Part shown: one piece after another, positions 16,820-25,079 of the stretch
Layout of the letters: every line of letters begins with the position of its first letter
Numbering within the stretch: the stretch's first letter is position 1
From: Burkholderiales bacterium 8X
GTDB taxonomy: Bacteria; Pseudomonadota; Gammaproteobacteria; Burkholderiales; Burkholderiaceae_C
Assembly: GCA_902506565.1 (NCBI GenBank)
Contig: LR732703.1
Span: forward strand, 498,030-562,029
DNA: 64,000 nt
Reading direction: 5' to 3'
Translations under genes and position numbers: made by a program
Notes under the pieces: model-generated
Told to the model about the DNA's origin: nothing
What the model saw: only the letters and a program-made list of their open reading frames with translations
The model's database searches: none

Positions 16820-17554
16820 ATGACGAATTCTTCTACCTTCAACCTCCCGGATTCCGACGTCGCCTGCAAGCCGTTCGCGCCGGCGGTTCCGACGTCCCAA
16901 GGCCTCGAAGTCGCGGCGCTGTACGAAAGCCCGAACACGCCGGCGGATGCGCCGCTGGTGCTGATGCAGCATGGCGGCAGCAGCCACAAGGCCGGCCTCG
17001 ACGTGCAGGACATGGCGGCCGAACTGGTCGGCCGTCGCGGCATGCGCCTGGTCGCGCTCGACGGCCCGGTGCACGGTGCCCGTCGCGAATCGCAGGAAGA
17101 GGAAGGTCTCGCGACGCGCGGCCGCTTCTTCGCGCTCTGGGAGTCGGACGACGCGCACGTGGCACGGCATGTCGCCGAATGGCGTGCGCTGCTCGACGAG
17201 CTGATCGCTCGCCATTCGCCTTCGCGCATCGCCTGGGTCGGCGTCTCGATGGGAACCGCCTACGGCCTGCCGCTGCTCGCCGCGGAGCCGCGCATCGCCG
17301 ATGCGGTGATCGGCATGTGGGGCACCAGCTTCGCGAATTCGGCCAAGCTGCTCGATTCGGCCCGCGCGGTGCGGGCGCGCGTGCTGTTCCAGCAGAAGTG
17401 GGACGACGACCTGTTCTCGCGTGAAGGCCAGTTGGCGCTCTTCGATGCGCTCGGCTCGGCGGACAAAAGGCTGCATGTCTACACCGGCGGACACGTGCGG
17501 GTGGCCGGCGAGCAGTTGGAGGACATCGCGCGTTTCGTGCAGCACGATCGCTGA
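16820..17554 (+). CDS. Alpha/beta hydrolase, serine-hydrolase type
   Basis: 244 residues from ATG 16820. An earlier in-frame ATG at 16760 overlaps LysR and adds non-conserved sequence. Features: oxyanion region VLMQHGGSSH, nucleophile elbow GVSMG (about residue 138), a late acidic residue in KWDDDLF and a histidine in TGGHVRV. The fold resembles dienelactone hydrolase or small carboxylesterases. It lies 46 bp after the LysR stop in the same direction. Substrate unknown. Confidence 0.82.
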   Translation: MTNSSTFNLPDSDVACKPFAPAVPTSQGLEVAALYESPNTPADAPLVLMQHGGSSHKAGLDVQDMAAELVGRRGMRLVALDGPVHGARRESQEEEGLATRGRFFALWESDDAHVARHVAEWRALLDELIARHSPSRIAWVGVSMGTAYGLPLLAAEPRIADAVIGMWGTSFANSAKLLDSARAVRARVLFQQKWDDDLFSREGQLALFDALGSADKRLHVYTGGHVRVAGEQLEDIARFVQHDR

Positions 17555-17596
17555 CGGGTATCGAGCCCTACGCGCGAAAGACTCAGGACGTGGCGC

Positions 17597-17615
17597 GGCC
17601 GCTCGGCCTGCGGCC
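17597..17615. terminator. Stem-loop between convergent genes
   Basis: GGCCGC-N7-GCGGCC, a GC-only 6-bp stem between the ends of the hydrolase (17554) and LysR (17621). No T-run follows on either strand, so it would be a weak or Rho-assisted terminator. Confidence 0.35.
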
Positions 17616-17620
17616 CTCGG

Positions 17621-18523
17621 CTACTCCTGCTCGAATCCCGCGACCAGCTCGACCAGGAAATCGATGAAGGTCCGGACCTTGGCCGACATGTGCCGTCCCG
17701 GCAGATACACCGCGTGTACCTCCGGACCCTTCGCCACGTAGTCGGTGAGGATGCGCTTGAGCCGGCCGGATCGGAGCGCCTCCGCCGCGATGAAGTTGCT
17801 GATCATCGTGATGCCGGCGCCGGCCACCGCCGCCTCCAGCAGCGACTCGGCGTTGTTCATGTTGAGCCCGCCGCTCATCGTCATCGAGAAGGTGCGGCCG
17901 TCCTTCTTGAACTGCCATGGCCGGTAGTTGCCGGTCATCGGGAACATGTAGGCCAGGCAGTGATGCTGGTCAAGCTCTTCCGGCGTGCGGGGTTCGCCAT
18001 GGCGCGCCAGGTAGGCGGGCGAGGCGTAGGCCGCGAAGCTCAGGTTGCACAGGTGGCGGGCGACCAGGCGCGAGTCAAGCAGCGGCCCGATGTGGATCGC
18101 GACATCGATGCCTTCGTAGGCCAGGTCGACCACCCGGTCGCTCAGCTCGACATCGACGCTGAGCCCGGGGTTCTGCGCGGTGAAGCGCAGGAGGGCCGGC
18201 GCGATGACCTGGCGGCCGAAGCCGACCGGCATCTGCAGCCGCAGCCTGCCCTGTGGCAACTGGTTGCTCGAGCTGAGCGCCCGGGTGGCGTCGTCGATCT
18301 CCGCCAGGATGTGCCGGCAGCGGTCGAAGAAGTTGGTGCCCTCGGCGGTCAGGCTGACCAGGCGGGTCGAGCGGTGCAGCAAACGCACGCCCAGTTCGGC
18401 TTCGAGCCGGGAGATCGACTTGCTCACCGCCGAGGGCGTCAGCCCGAGCCGCTCGGCGGCAGCGGTGAAGCTGCGGCTTTCTGCGACCCGCGCGAAGACC
18501 TGAAGCGAATTCAGGTTGTCCAC
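17621..18523 (-). CDS. LysR-family transcriptional regulator of the 18.6-33 kb operon
   Basis: 300 residues from a GTG at 18523 with AGGAG 6 bases upstream. HTH ~1-60 (FTAAAERLGLTPSAVSKSIS); effector domain ~88-295 (GRLRLQMPVGFGRQVIAPAL) of the AaeR/DmlR-like group, with the typical YLPGRHMSAKVRTFIDFLVE end. Divergent from the large reductase/lactonase/PrpD operon. The 86-bp gap is strikingly AT-rich and contains an extended dyad, so this gene is the obvious pathway regulator (inference from position). Confidence 0.9.
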   Translation of the reverse strand: MDNLNSLQVFARVAESRSFTAAAERLGLTPSAVSKSISRLEAELGVRLLHRSTRLVSLTAEGTNFFDRCRHILAEIDDATRALSSSNQLPQGRLRLQMPVGFGRQVIAPALLRFTAQNPGLSVDVELSDRVVDLAYEGIDVAIHIGPLLDSRLVARHLCNLSFAAYASPAYLARHGEPRTPEELDQHHCLAYMFPMTGNYRPWQFKKDGRTFSMTMSGGLNMNNAESLLEAAVAGAGITMISNFIAAEALRSGRLKRILTDYVAKGPEVHAVYLPGRHMSAKVRTFIDFLVELVAGFEQE

Positions 18524-18543
18524 GGCGTCTCCTATTGATGAAT

Positions 18544-18591
18544 CTTTTTCAACATTGTTTGGAATCTTAGGGGATTAATGTTTTTGAAAAG
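18544..18591. promoter_or_regulatory. AT-rich divergent promoter region with imperfect dyad
   Basis: Arms CTTTTTCAACATT (18544-18556) and AATGTTTTTGAAAAG (18577-18591) match as inverted repeats, apart from two extra T. They sit 20 bp apart between the divergent LysR and reductase genes. An inner pair ATTAA (18574-18578)/TTAAT (18593-18597) overlaps it. The stretch is the most AT-rich of the intergenic gaps in this half of the window. Confidence 0.5.
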
Positions 18592-18609
18592 CTTAATTAC
18601 CATCGATCG

Positions 18610-20694
18610 ATGATCTTGCAGACCGCCGCCTCGCTCGGCAACCTGAGGCTGAAAAACCGCGTCGTGATGGCGCCGATGGGTACCAACTACAGCACCACGG
18701 ACGGTCTTTCGACCGCTCGCGACAAGGCCTATTACGCGGAGCGCGCCCGCGGCGGCGTCGCGATGATCATGACCGAGGCCATGGTCGTGACCGAGCAAGC
18801 CCGGCCGCATCACAACTCGCTCTGCTGCTACCACGATCGCTTCATTCCCGGGCTCGCCAGCATCGTCGAGACGATCAAGGCGCACGACTGCCATGTGTTC
18901 GGCCAGCTCAATCACCGCGGTGCGTTGCTGCGCCGTTCGGTGCTGAACATGGAGCCGGTCGGCCCTTCGCCCTGGATGAATCCGAACACCGGCGATGCGG
19001 TGCGCGCGCTGGCAGTGCCCGAGATCCACCAGATCCAGAAGCTCTTCGTCGCCGCCGCTCGCCGCCTGGCCCTGGCCGGCTACGACGGTGTCGAGATCCA
19101 TGCCGCCAACGGCTACCTGTTCCAGCAGTTCTTCACCCGCCGCATCAACCAGCGCACCGACCAATACGGCGGCTCGATCGAGAACCGGATGCGGCTGCTG
19201 CTCGAGACCATCGACCGGGTCCGGCAGGCGCTCCCCGACCTGTGCCTGGTGGTTCGCCTGAGCGCGAGCGAATTCGTGGCCGACGGCTACACGCAGGAAG
19301 AAATCGTCGCGCTCGCTCAGGCGGTGGAGCGCGCCGGGGTTGCCGCCATCGATCTCTCTGGCGGCAGCAACGAAAGCCCGCAGCTCTCGAAATACTGCAT
19401 CCAGCCGCCGTCGTTTCCGCGCGGCTGCCTCGGTCCGCATGCCAAGCCGATCAAGGATGCGGTGTCGATTCCCGTCATGGTGGCCGGCCGCGTGGTCGAG
19501 CCGGCAGATGCCGAGGCGCTGCTGGCTTCCGGCAGCGCCGACTTCGTCTCGGTCGGGCGCGCGCTCTACGCCGATGCGCATTGGTGCGTGAAGGCCTTCG
19601 GCCAGGTGAGGGCGCCGATCCGGCAATGCATCGCCTGCAATGTCTGCTTCGAGCGGCTCACCACCGAGAAGGACGTGGCCTGCGTCCAGAACCCGATGCT
19701 CGGCACCGAGTTCGAAGCGCTCGAACATGCCGAGCCGCAGCTGTTCAGCACGCCGACCGCGCATCCGAAGCGGGTGCTGGTGATCGGCGGCGGCGTTGCC
19801 GGCATCGAAGCGGCGCGGGTCGCCGCGGGCCGTGGCCACGTGGTCGAGGTGTGGGAGAAGAAGGCACGCACCGGCGGCCAGATGCACCTGGCGGTCGCTG
19901 CGCCGGACAAGACCGAGGTCCAGCCGGTCTGGGACTATCGCTGGGCCGAGCTGCAGTCGATGAAGGTGCCGGTGCGAACCGGTGTCGATGTCGATGCGGC
20001 GAAGCTGGCTGCCTTCGCGCCGGACTTCGTCGTGGTCGCGACCGGCTCCGTGCCACGGCCCGCACCGCTCGATACAGAGGCGCTCGACGCTGCCATCCCG
20101 GTCCACCATGCGTGGGACGTGTTCGGCGATCCGTCGCTGGTGGCGGAAGGCGCCGCGGTCACCATCATCGGCGGCGGCATGGTCGGTGTTGAGCTCGCCG
20201 ACCTGCTGCGCGTGAAATCCTGCAAGGTGCAGGTGCTGGAGATGCAACCCGGCGCCGCCAACGGCATGGCCCGGAACAACCGCTTCGAGCTGCTCGAACG
20301 GCTGGCAGAGGCCGGCATTCGCGTGATCACCGATTGCCGCATCGATCGCATCGAGGGGCGCCATATCCAGGTGCGGGTCGGCAAGGCCGAAGCGCAGCAA
20401 CTCGACATCGGCAGCGCCCTCGTCTTCGCGACCGGCCCGCGTCCGAACCTCGACGTGATGGAGTTGGTCGAGGCGAGCGGCATCCCGCATGAACGGGTCG
20501 GCGATTGCAACGTGCCCGGCGATTTCCTGAGCGGCCTGCGCGACGCCTGGATGGTCGGTCTTGCGATCGATGCGCTGCCGCCGCGCAGCGCGCCGGCGGA
20601 CCACGCTGCCGGGAGCGCTCAACTGTCTTCCAACGAGGCGCCACCAAGCTCCGGCGCCGAAGTTTCGATCCGCCTCGCCGGAGCCGCCGCATGA
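18610..20694 (+). CDS. Fe-S old-yellow-enzyme-family reductase (2,4-dienoyl-CoA reductase type)
   Basis: 694 residues. TIM-barrel FMN domain ~1-335 (LRLKNRVVMAPMGTNYS; GYDGVEIHAANGYLFQQF; DQYGGSIENR). Four cysteines for a [4Fe-4S] cluster: C340, C343, C346 and C358. FAD domain with GGGVAG at 393-398 and an inserted NAD(P)H domain with GGGMVG at 521-526. This is the electron path NAD(P)H-FAD-FeS-FMN of dienoyl-CoA reductase and trimethylamine dehydrogenase relatives. It likely reduces an enone or enoate. The start is the only ATG after an in-frame stop at 18568, yet no ribosome-binding site precedes it. First gene of a 14.4-kb operon. Confidence 0.93.
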   Translation: MILQTAASLGNLRLKNRVVMAPMGTNYSTTDGLSTARDKAYYAERARGGVAMIMTEAMVVTEQARPHHNSLCCYHDRFIPGLASIVETIKAHDCHVFGQLNHRGALLRRSVLNMEPVGPSPWMNPNTGDAVRALAVPEIHQIQKLFVAAARRLALAGYDGVEIHAANGYLFQQFFTRRINQRTDQYGGSIENRMRLLLETIDRVRQALPDLCLVVRLSASEFVADGYTQEEIVALAQAVERAGVAAIDLSGGSNESPQLSKYCIQPPSFPRGCLGPHAKPIKDAVSIPVMVAGRVVEPADAEALLASGSADFVSVGRALYADAHWCVKAFGQVRAPIRQCIACNVCFERLTTEKDVACVQNPMLGTEFEALEHAEPQLFSTPTAHPKRVLVIGGGVAGIEAARVAAGRGHVVEVWEKKARTGGQMHLAVAAPDKTEVQPVWDYRWAELQSMKVPVRTGVDVDAAKLAAFAPDFVVVATGSVPRPAPLDTEALDAAIPVHHAWDVFGDPSLVAEGAAVTIIGGGMVGVELADLLRVKSCKVQVLEMQPGAANGMARNNRFELLERLAEAGIRVITDCRIDRIEGRHIQVRVGKAEAQQLDIGSALVFATGPRPNLDVMELVEASGIPHERVGDCNVPGDFLSGLRDAWMVGLAIDALPPRSAPADHAAGSAQLSSNEAPPSSGAEVSIRLAGAAA

Positions 20695-21503
20695 CCCCGA
20701 GCTACGAAGTGTTCGCCGTCCGCTATGCCACCCGCGACGCGCGGCGCAAGAACAACTTCATCGGCGGCGATCCGCACGACGGGCCGATGCCGATGGACTA
20801 TTACGTGTGGCTGGTGCGCGGCGACGACGGCAAGAACTGGGTGGTCGACACCGGGTTCGGCCACGAGGTCGCGAAGCGCCGCGGCCGGACCTTGCTGCGC
20901 ACTCCGGCGGAAGGCCTTGCGCTGCTCGATGTCGATGCCGCGCGGGTCGAGGACGTGATCGTCACGCACCTTCACTACGACCATGTCGGCACCTTCGAGA
21001 GCTTCCCGGCGGCGCGCTTTCACCTGCAGGACGACGAGATGTCCTATGCCACCGGCCGGCATATGCGGCATCGCCAGTTCAACCACGGCTACGAGGTCGA
21101 GGAAGTGATCGGCATGGTGCGCATGGTCTACAAGGACCGGGTCAGCTTCTACGACGGCAGCGCCGAACTGGCACCGGGCCTGAGCGTGCATCGCATCGGC
21201 GGGCACACCCACGGGCTGCAATGCGTGCGGGTCCATACCCGCCGCGGCTGGGTGGTGCTGGCATCGGACGCGAGCCACTACTACGAGCACTTCGAGCAGC
21301 GCCGCGTGTTCACCACGATGTTCAACGTGGGCGAGGCGGTGGATGGTTACGCCACGCTGCAGCGCCTGGCCGATTCGCCGCGCCACATCGTTCCCGGCCA
21401 CGACCCGCTGGTCATGCAGCGCTACCCGGCGGTGTCCGGGCCGCTCGACGGCATCGCGGTACGGCTCGATGTCGAGCCCGACTACGGCGAAGCCGCAACC
21501 TGA
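20691..21503 (+). CDS. MBL-fold hydrolase, N-acyl-homoserine-lactonase-like (copy 1)
   Basis: 270 residues from ATG 20691, overlapping the reductase stop as ATGA. Binuclear zinc motif H93-x-H95-x-D97-H98 (THLHYDHVGT), then H172 (GGHTHG), D193 (SDASHYYEH) and a final histidine in PGHDP. This is the AiiA/AttM-like lactonase arrangement. N-terminal IGGDPHDGPMPMDYYVW is shared with the copy at 26470, and the two look closely alike over their whole length. In a catabolic operon, ring-opening of a lactone intermediate is more likely than quorum quenching. Confidence 0.88.
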   Translation: MTPSYEVFAVRYATRDARRKNNFIGGDPHDGPMPMDYYVWLVRGDDGKNWVVDTGFGHEVAKRRGRTLLRTPAEGLALLDVDAARVEDVIVTHLHYDHVGTFESFPAARFHLQDDEMSYATGRHMRHRQFNHGYEVEEVIGMVRMVYKDRVSFYDGSAELAPGLSVHRIGGHTHGLQCVRVHTRRGWVVLASDASHYYEHFEQRRVFTTMFNVGEAVDGYATLQRLADSPRHIVPGHDPLVMQRYPAVSGPLDGIAVRLDVEPDYGEAAT

Positions 21504-21508
21504 TCCGG

Positions 21509-21538
21509 GAAGCCGAAGCCGAAGCCGAAGCCGAAGCC
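21509..21538. repeat. Five tandem GAAGCC hexamers
   Basis: Five perfect consecutive copies of GAAGCC, beginning 5 bp after the lactonase stop codon, in the 92-bp gap before the Bug gene at 21596. A simple sequence repeat whose copy number could vary. Confidence 0.9.
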
Positions 21539-21595
21539 GTAGCGAACCGCCGGCAAGCGCGTGCCGCCCCATCACAAGACAAGGAGACGAGAGAC

Positions 21596-22570
21596 ATGAA
21601 GACTTCGAAGATGCTTTGCAAGCTGGCGCTGGCCGCAGGCCTGCTGGCAGCCAGCCTCGCGCCGGCGGTGGCGCAGGACTACCCGAGCCGACCGGTGCAG
21701 GTGATCGTGGCCTTTCCGGCCGGCGGCAGCGCCGACATCGTCGGCCGCCACGTGATGCAGAAGCTGAGCGAGGCGACCGGCGGCTCGTTCGTGGTCGAGA
21801 ACCGCACCGGCGCCGGCGGCAACATCGCCTTCGCGGCGACCGCCGCCGCCAAGCCGGACGGCTACACGCTGCTCTTCAGCACGCCCGGCATCGCGATCAA
21901 CCCCAGCCTCTACAAGAAGGCCAACTACAAGCTCGAGGACTTCACGCCGATCGCGCTGGTCGGCGAGGCACCGCTGGTGCTGCTGGCCAATCCGTCGCTG
22001 CCCTACAAGACGGTCAACGAACTGGTCGCCTTCGGCAAGACCAAGCCGGACGCGGTCCGCTTCGCGAGCTCGGGCAACGGCAGCTCGTCGCACCTGGCGA
22101 TGGACGTGCTGCGCTCGATGACCGGCATGCAGTACCTGCACGTTCCGTACCGCGGCGGCGGCCCCGCGATGCTGGACGTGATCGCCGGGCAGGTCGACGT
22201 GACCATGCTGCCGATCTCGGAAAGCATGCCCTACGTGCGGGACGGCCGGCTGCGCTCGCTCGGACAGACCGGCGCCAAGCGCTCGCCGATCGCGCCCGAC
22301 ATGCCGACCATCGAGGAGGCCGGCATCAAGGGCTATTCATCCACCACCTGGTACATGGTGCTCGGCCCGGCCAACATGCCGCGCAACGTGGTCACCACGC
22401 TGCAGGGCCAGCTCGATCGGGTGCTGAAGATGCCCGACCTGCAGGAGAAGCTGAAGGCGGCCGGCGTCAGCGTGATCAACGGCAACTCGGAAGAAGCCAA
22501 CGCCTTCCTGCAGTCCGAGTACAAGAAGTGGGCCGGCCTGATCAAGGCCTCCGGAACGATCATCGAGTGA
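21596..22570 (+). CDS. Bug (TctC) family receptor
   Basis: 324 residues from ATG 21596, preceded by AAGGAGACGAGAG. Signal peptide ~1-26 (cleavage after PAVAQ). Marks: YPSRPVQVIVAFPAGGSADIVGR, ENRTGAGGNIAFAATAAAKPDGYT, HVPYRGGGP. Third gene of the island, 92 bp after the lactonase with a hexamer repeat in between. Followed 10 bp later by another Bug gene that is clearly diverged (HVPYKGSGP, different N-terminus), so the pair probably binds different ligands. Confidence 0.93.
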   Translation: MKTSKMLCKLALAAGLLAASLAPAVAQDYPSRPVQVIVAFPAGGSADIVGRHVMQKLSEATGGSFVVENRTGAGGNIAFAATAAAKPDGYTLLFSTPGIAINPSLYKKANYKLEDFTPIALVGEAPLVLLANPSLPYKTVNELVAFGKTKPDAVRFASSGNGSSSHLAMDVLRSMTGMQYLHVPYRGGGPAMLDVIAGQVDVTMLPISESMPYVRDGRLRSLGQTGAKRSPIAPDMPTIEEAGIKGYSSTTWYMVLGPANMPRNVVTTLQGQLDRVLKMPDLQEKLKAAGVSVINGNSEEANAFLQSEYKKWAGLIKASGTIIE

Positions 22571-22580
22571 GGGCCGCGCC

Positions 22581-23594
22581 ATGCTTCGCCACCTGATTCG
22601 AATGGCCGCAGCTGCGGTGGCGGTCTGCATCGCGGGCGCCTTGCCGGCGGCGGCGCAAGGTTCCGGCGCCGCGGCGCCTGGCCCTTCGCAGGCCGGCTCA
22701 TGGCCGACCAAGCCGATCAAGCTGGTGGTGCCCTACACGCCCGCGGGCGGCACCGACATCCTCGGCCGCATGATCGGCCGGCGGCTCTCCGACGCGCTGG
22801 GCGTTCCGGTCCTGATCGACAACCGGCCGGGCTCCGACGGCAGCATCGGCTCCGACATCGTCGCCAAGGCCGCGCCCGACGGCTATACGCTCCTGATCGA
22901 CGGCACCAGCCAGGCCTACAACGTCGCCTTCGGCAAGAAGCTGCCCTACGACGGCACGCGCGACCTCGCGCCGATCGTGCAGACCGCCAACCAGCAGGTG
23001 CTGCTCCTGGTGAGCACCAAGCTGCCGGTGAAGACGGTGGCCGAGCTGATCGACTATGCCAAGGCCAACCCCGGCAAGCTGAGCTACGGCGCCAGCTCGA
23101 ACGCCAACGCGCTGCCGATGGAGCTCTTGAAGAGCATGACCGGCACCGACATCGTCCACGTTCCGTACAAGGGCTCGGGGCCGATGCTCAACGACCTGCT
23201 CGGCGGCCAGGTCGAGCTCGCGATGAGCGGTGCCGCCGCGCCGCTGCCGCATGTCAAGGCCGGCAAGCTGCGGGTGCTGGGCATCGGCGACGACCAGCGA
23301 TCGCCATCGCTGCCCGAGTTCCCGACCATTTCGGAAGCCGGCATCCCCGGCTTCCAGACCATCCAGTGGAGCGGCATGTACGCGCCGGCCGGCACGCCCC
23401 GGCCGATCGTCGACCGCATCAACCATGAAGTGGTCGGGATCCTGCAGGACCCGGTCTTCAAGCAGCAGATGGTCGACGCCGGCTTCGACGTCGTCACCGG
23501 CCCCAACACGCCGGAGCGCTGGGGCGCGCTGGTGGCGGCCGAGGTCACGAAGTGGAGCCGCATCGCCAAGATGGTCGGGCTCAAGGCCGACTGA
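22581..23594 (+). CDS. Bug (TctC) family receptor, tandem partner
   Basis: 337 residues. Signal peptide ~1-27 (PAAAQ), then an unusual Gly/Ala/Ser/Pro-rich spacer of about 15 residues before the mature start WPTKPIKLVVPYTPAGGTDILGR. Further marks: DNRPGSDGSIGSDIVAKAAPDGYT and HVPYKGSGP. Ten bp after the previous Bug gene and 27 bp before the first MmgE/PrpD gene. Confidence 0.93.
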   Translation: MLRHLIRMAAAAVAVCIAGALPAAAQGSGAAAPGPSQAGSWPTKPIKLVVPYTPAGGTDILGRMIGRRLSDALGVPVLIDNRPGSDGSIGSDIVAKAAPDGYTLLIDGTSQAYNVAFGKKLPYDGTRDLAPIVQTANQQVLLLVSTKLPVKTVAELIDYAKANPGKLSYGASSNANALPMELLKSMTGTDIVHVPYKGSGPMLNDLLGGQVELAMSGAAAPLPHVKAGKLRVLGIGDDQRSPSLPEFPTISEAGIPGFQTIQWSGMYAPAGTPRPIVDRINHEVVGILQDPVFKQQMVDAGFDVVTGPNTPERWGALVAAEVTKWSRIAKMVGLKAD

Positions 23595-23621
23595 AACGTA
23601 AGACACGAGGACATCGACAGC

Positions 23622-25019
23622 ATGAGCAGCAACACGCCCACCTTGTTGGAAGGCGCCACCCGCAGCCTGGCCGAGTTCGCGGCCCAGGTCCGGTTCGAAG
23701 ACATTCCGCCGCACGTCGTCGTGCGGATGAAGACCAGCCTGCTCGACAGCATCGGCTGCTGCCTGTTCGGTGCCACGCTGCCCTGGACGCAGAAGGTGCA
23801 GGCCATGGTCGAGGACGAAGGCGCGGCACCGGTGGCGTCGATCTTCGGCAGCGGCCGCAAGACCTCGGTCGCGGGCGCCGTATTGGTCAACGCCACGGCC
23901 GGCCATGCCTTCGAGCTGGACGACATCCACAAGGAATCGATCGTGCACGCGGGCTCGATCGCGGTGCCGGTGGTGCTGGCGCTGGCGGAGCGGCAGGGCG
24001 GTGTGTCCGGTCGCACGCTGCTCACGGCCATGACCACGGGCTACGAAATCGGCACGCGGGTCGGCAACGCGGCCACCATGGGGCTCTTTTTCCGCGGGTT
24101 CCATCCGCAAGGGGCGTCCGGCGTGTTCGTGGCAGCCGCGGCCGCTGCGCGGATGCTCGACCTGGATGCCGGTCGCATGCAGCACGCGCTCGGCATCGTC
24201 GGCTCGCAGGCCGGCGGCCTCATGGCGGCGCAAGAGGGCGCGATGGTCAAGCGCTTCCACTCGGGGCGGGCGGCGCAGAGCGGGGTGTATTCGGCCTTGC
24301 TCGCCGAGCGTGATTTCACCGGCATCAGCGACGTGCTCGAAGCCGGTTACGGCGGCTACCTGAGTTCGTACTCGGACAAGCCCAATGCGCTGCGCCTCAC
24401 CGACGAGCTCGGCAGCACCTGGGAGGCCGGCAAGGTCGGCTACAAGCCGCATGCCTGTGTCACCAGCATCCATTCGTCGCTCGATGCCTTCAAGCACCTG
24501 CTCGATGCGCACCACATTGCGCCGGAAGACATCGAGCGGGTCGACATCGGCATGAGCCCGATGACCTACCAGCACTGCGCCTGGGAATACAAGGCGCAGG
24601 GCGTGACCGCTGCGCAGATGAATCTCTTCTACGGCATCGCCGTGATCGCCTACGACGGGGTCGCCTTCGTCGCACAGTACGCCGAGAACCGGTTGGCCGA
24701 GCCGCGGCTCCTGGACTTCATCACCCGGGTGCATGCGCACGTCGATGCGGAGATCGAAGGCATGGGCGCGGCCTTCCGGCATGCCGCCCGCGTCAAGATC
24801 ACGACCCGCGACGGCCGGAGCTTCGAGCACGAGATCCTCAATCGCCGCGGCAGCCCGGAGAACCCGATGACGCCGGAAGACGTGGAATACAAGTTCCGCA
24901 ACGTGGTGGCGTCCTGCCTGCCTCCGGATCGCATTGATCGCGTGGTGTCGCTGGTCGACCGCGTTGATGCGACGGACGACACCGGCGAGCTGATCGAGCT
25001 GTTGGCCGCGGCTCGCTGA
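23622..25019 (+). CDS. MmgE/PrpD-family protein (copy 1)
   Basis: 465 residues, normal family length (about 450-480), with ACGAGGA upstream. Helical N-terminal domain carrying the active-site stretch GHAFELDDIHKESIVHAGS (about 94-112: the D100-D101 pair and H109), and the conserved KPHACVTSIHSSLDA near 275-290. Known family reactions are dehydration of 2-methylcitrate, decarboxylation of cis-aconitate and epimerisation of iminodisuccinate, so a hydroxy- or unsaturated polycarboxylate is likely. First of four PrpD copies in this operon. Confidence 0.9.
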   Translation: MSSNTPTLLEGATRSLAEFAAQVRFEDIPPHVVVRMKTSLLDSIGCCLFGATLPWTQKVQAMVEDEGAAPVASIFGSGRKTSVAGAVLVNATAGHAFELDDIHKESIVHAGSIAVPVVLALAERQGGVSGRTLLTAMTTGYEIGTRVGNAATMGLFFRGFHPQGASGVFVAAAAAARMLDLDAGRMQHALGIVGSQAGGLMAAQEGAMVKRFHSGRAAQSGVYSALLAERDFTGISDVLEAGYGGYLSSYSDKPNALRLTDELGSTWEAGKVGYKPHACVTSIHSSLDAFKHLLDAHHIAPEDIERVDIGMSPMTYQHCAWEYKAQGVTAAQMNLFYGIAVIAYDGVAFVAQYAENRLAEPRLLDFITRVHAHVDAEIEGMGAAFRHAARVKITTRDGRSFEHEILNRRGSPENPMTPEDVEYKFRNVVASCLPPDRIDRVVSLVDRVDATDDTGELIELLAAAR

Positions 25020-25079
25020 TCCGGCTGCGAGCACTTCTTCATTTTTCTTCAACGACCTCATTCCTTCTCGATCGTTCGT

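Noticed and set aside
20691..21503. Quorum-quenching lactonase
   Set aside because: The zinc motif fits, but a catabolic operon and a near-duplicate copy in it make a pathway enzyme more likely. No LuxI/LuxR genes are present.
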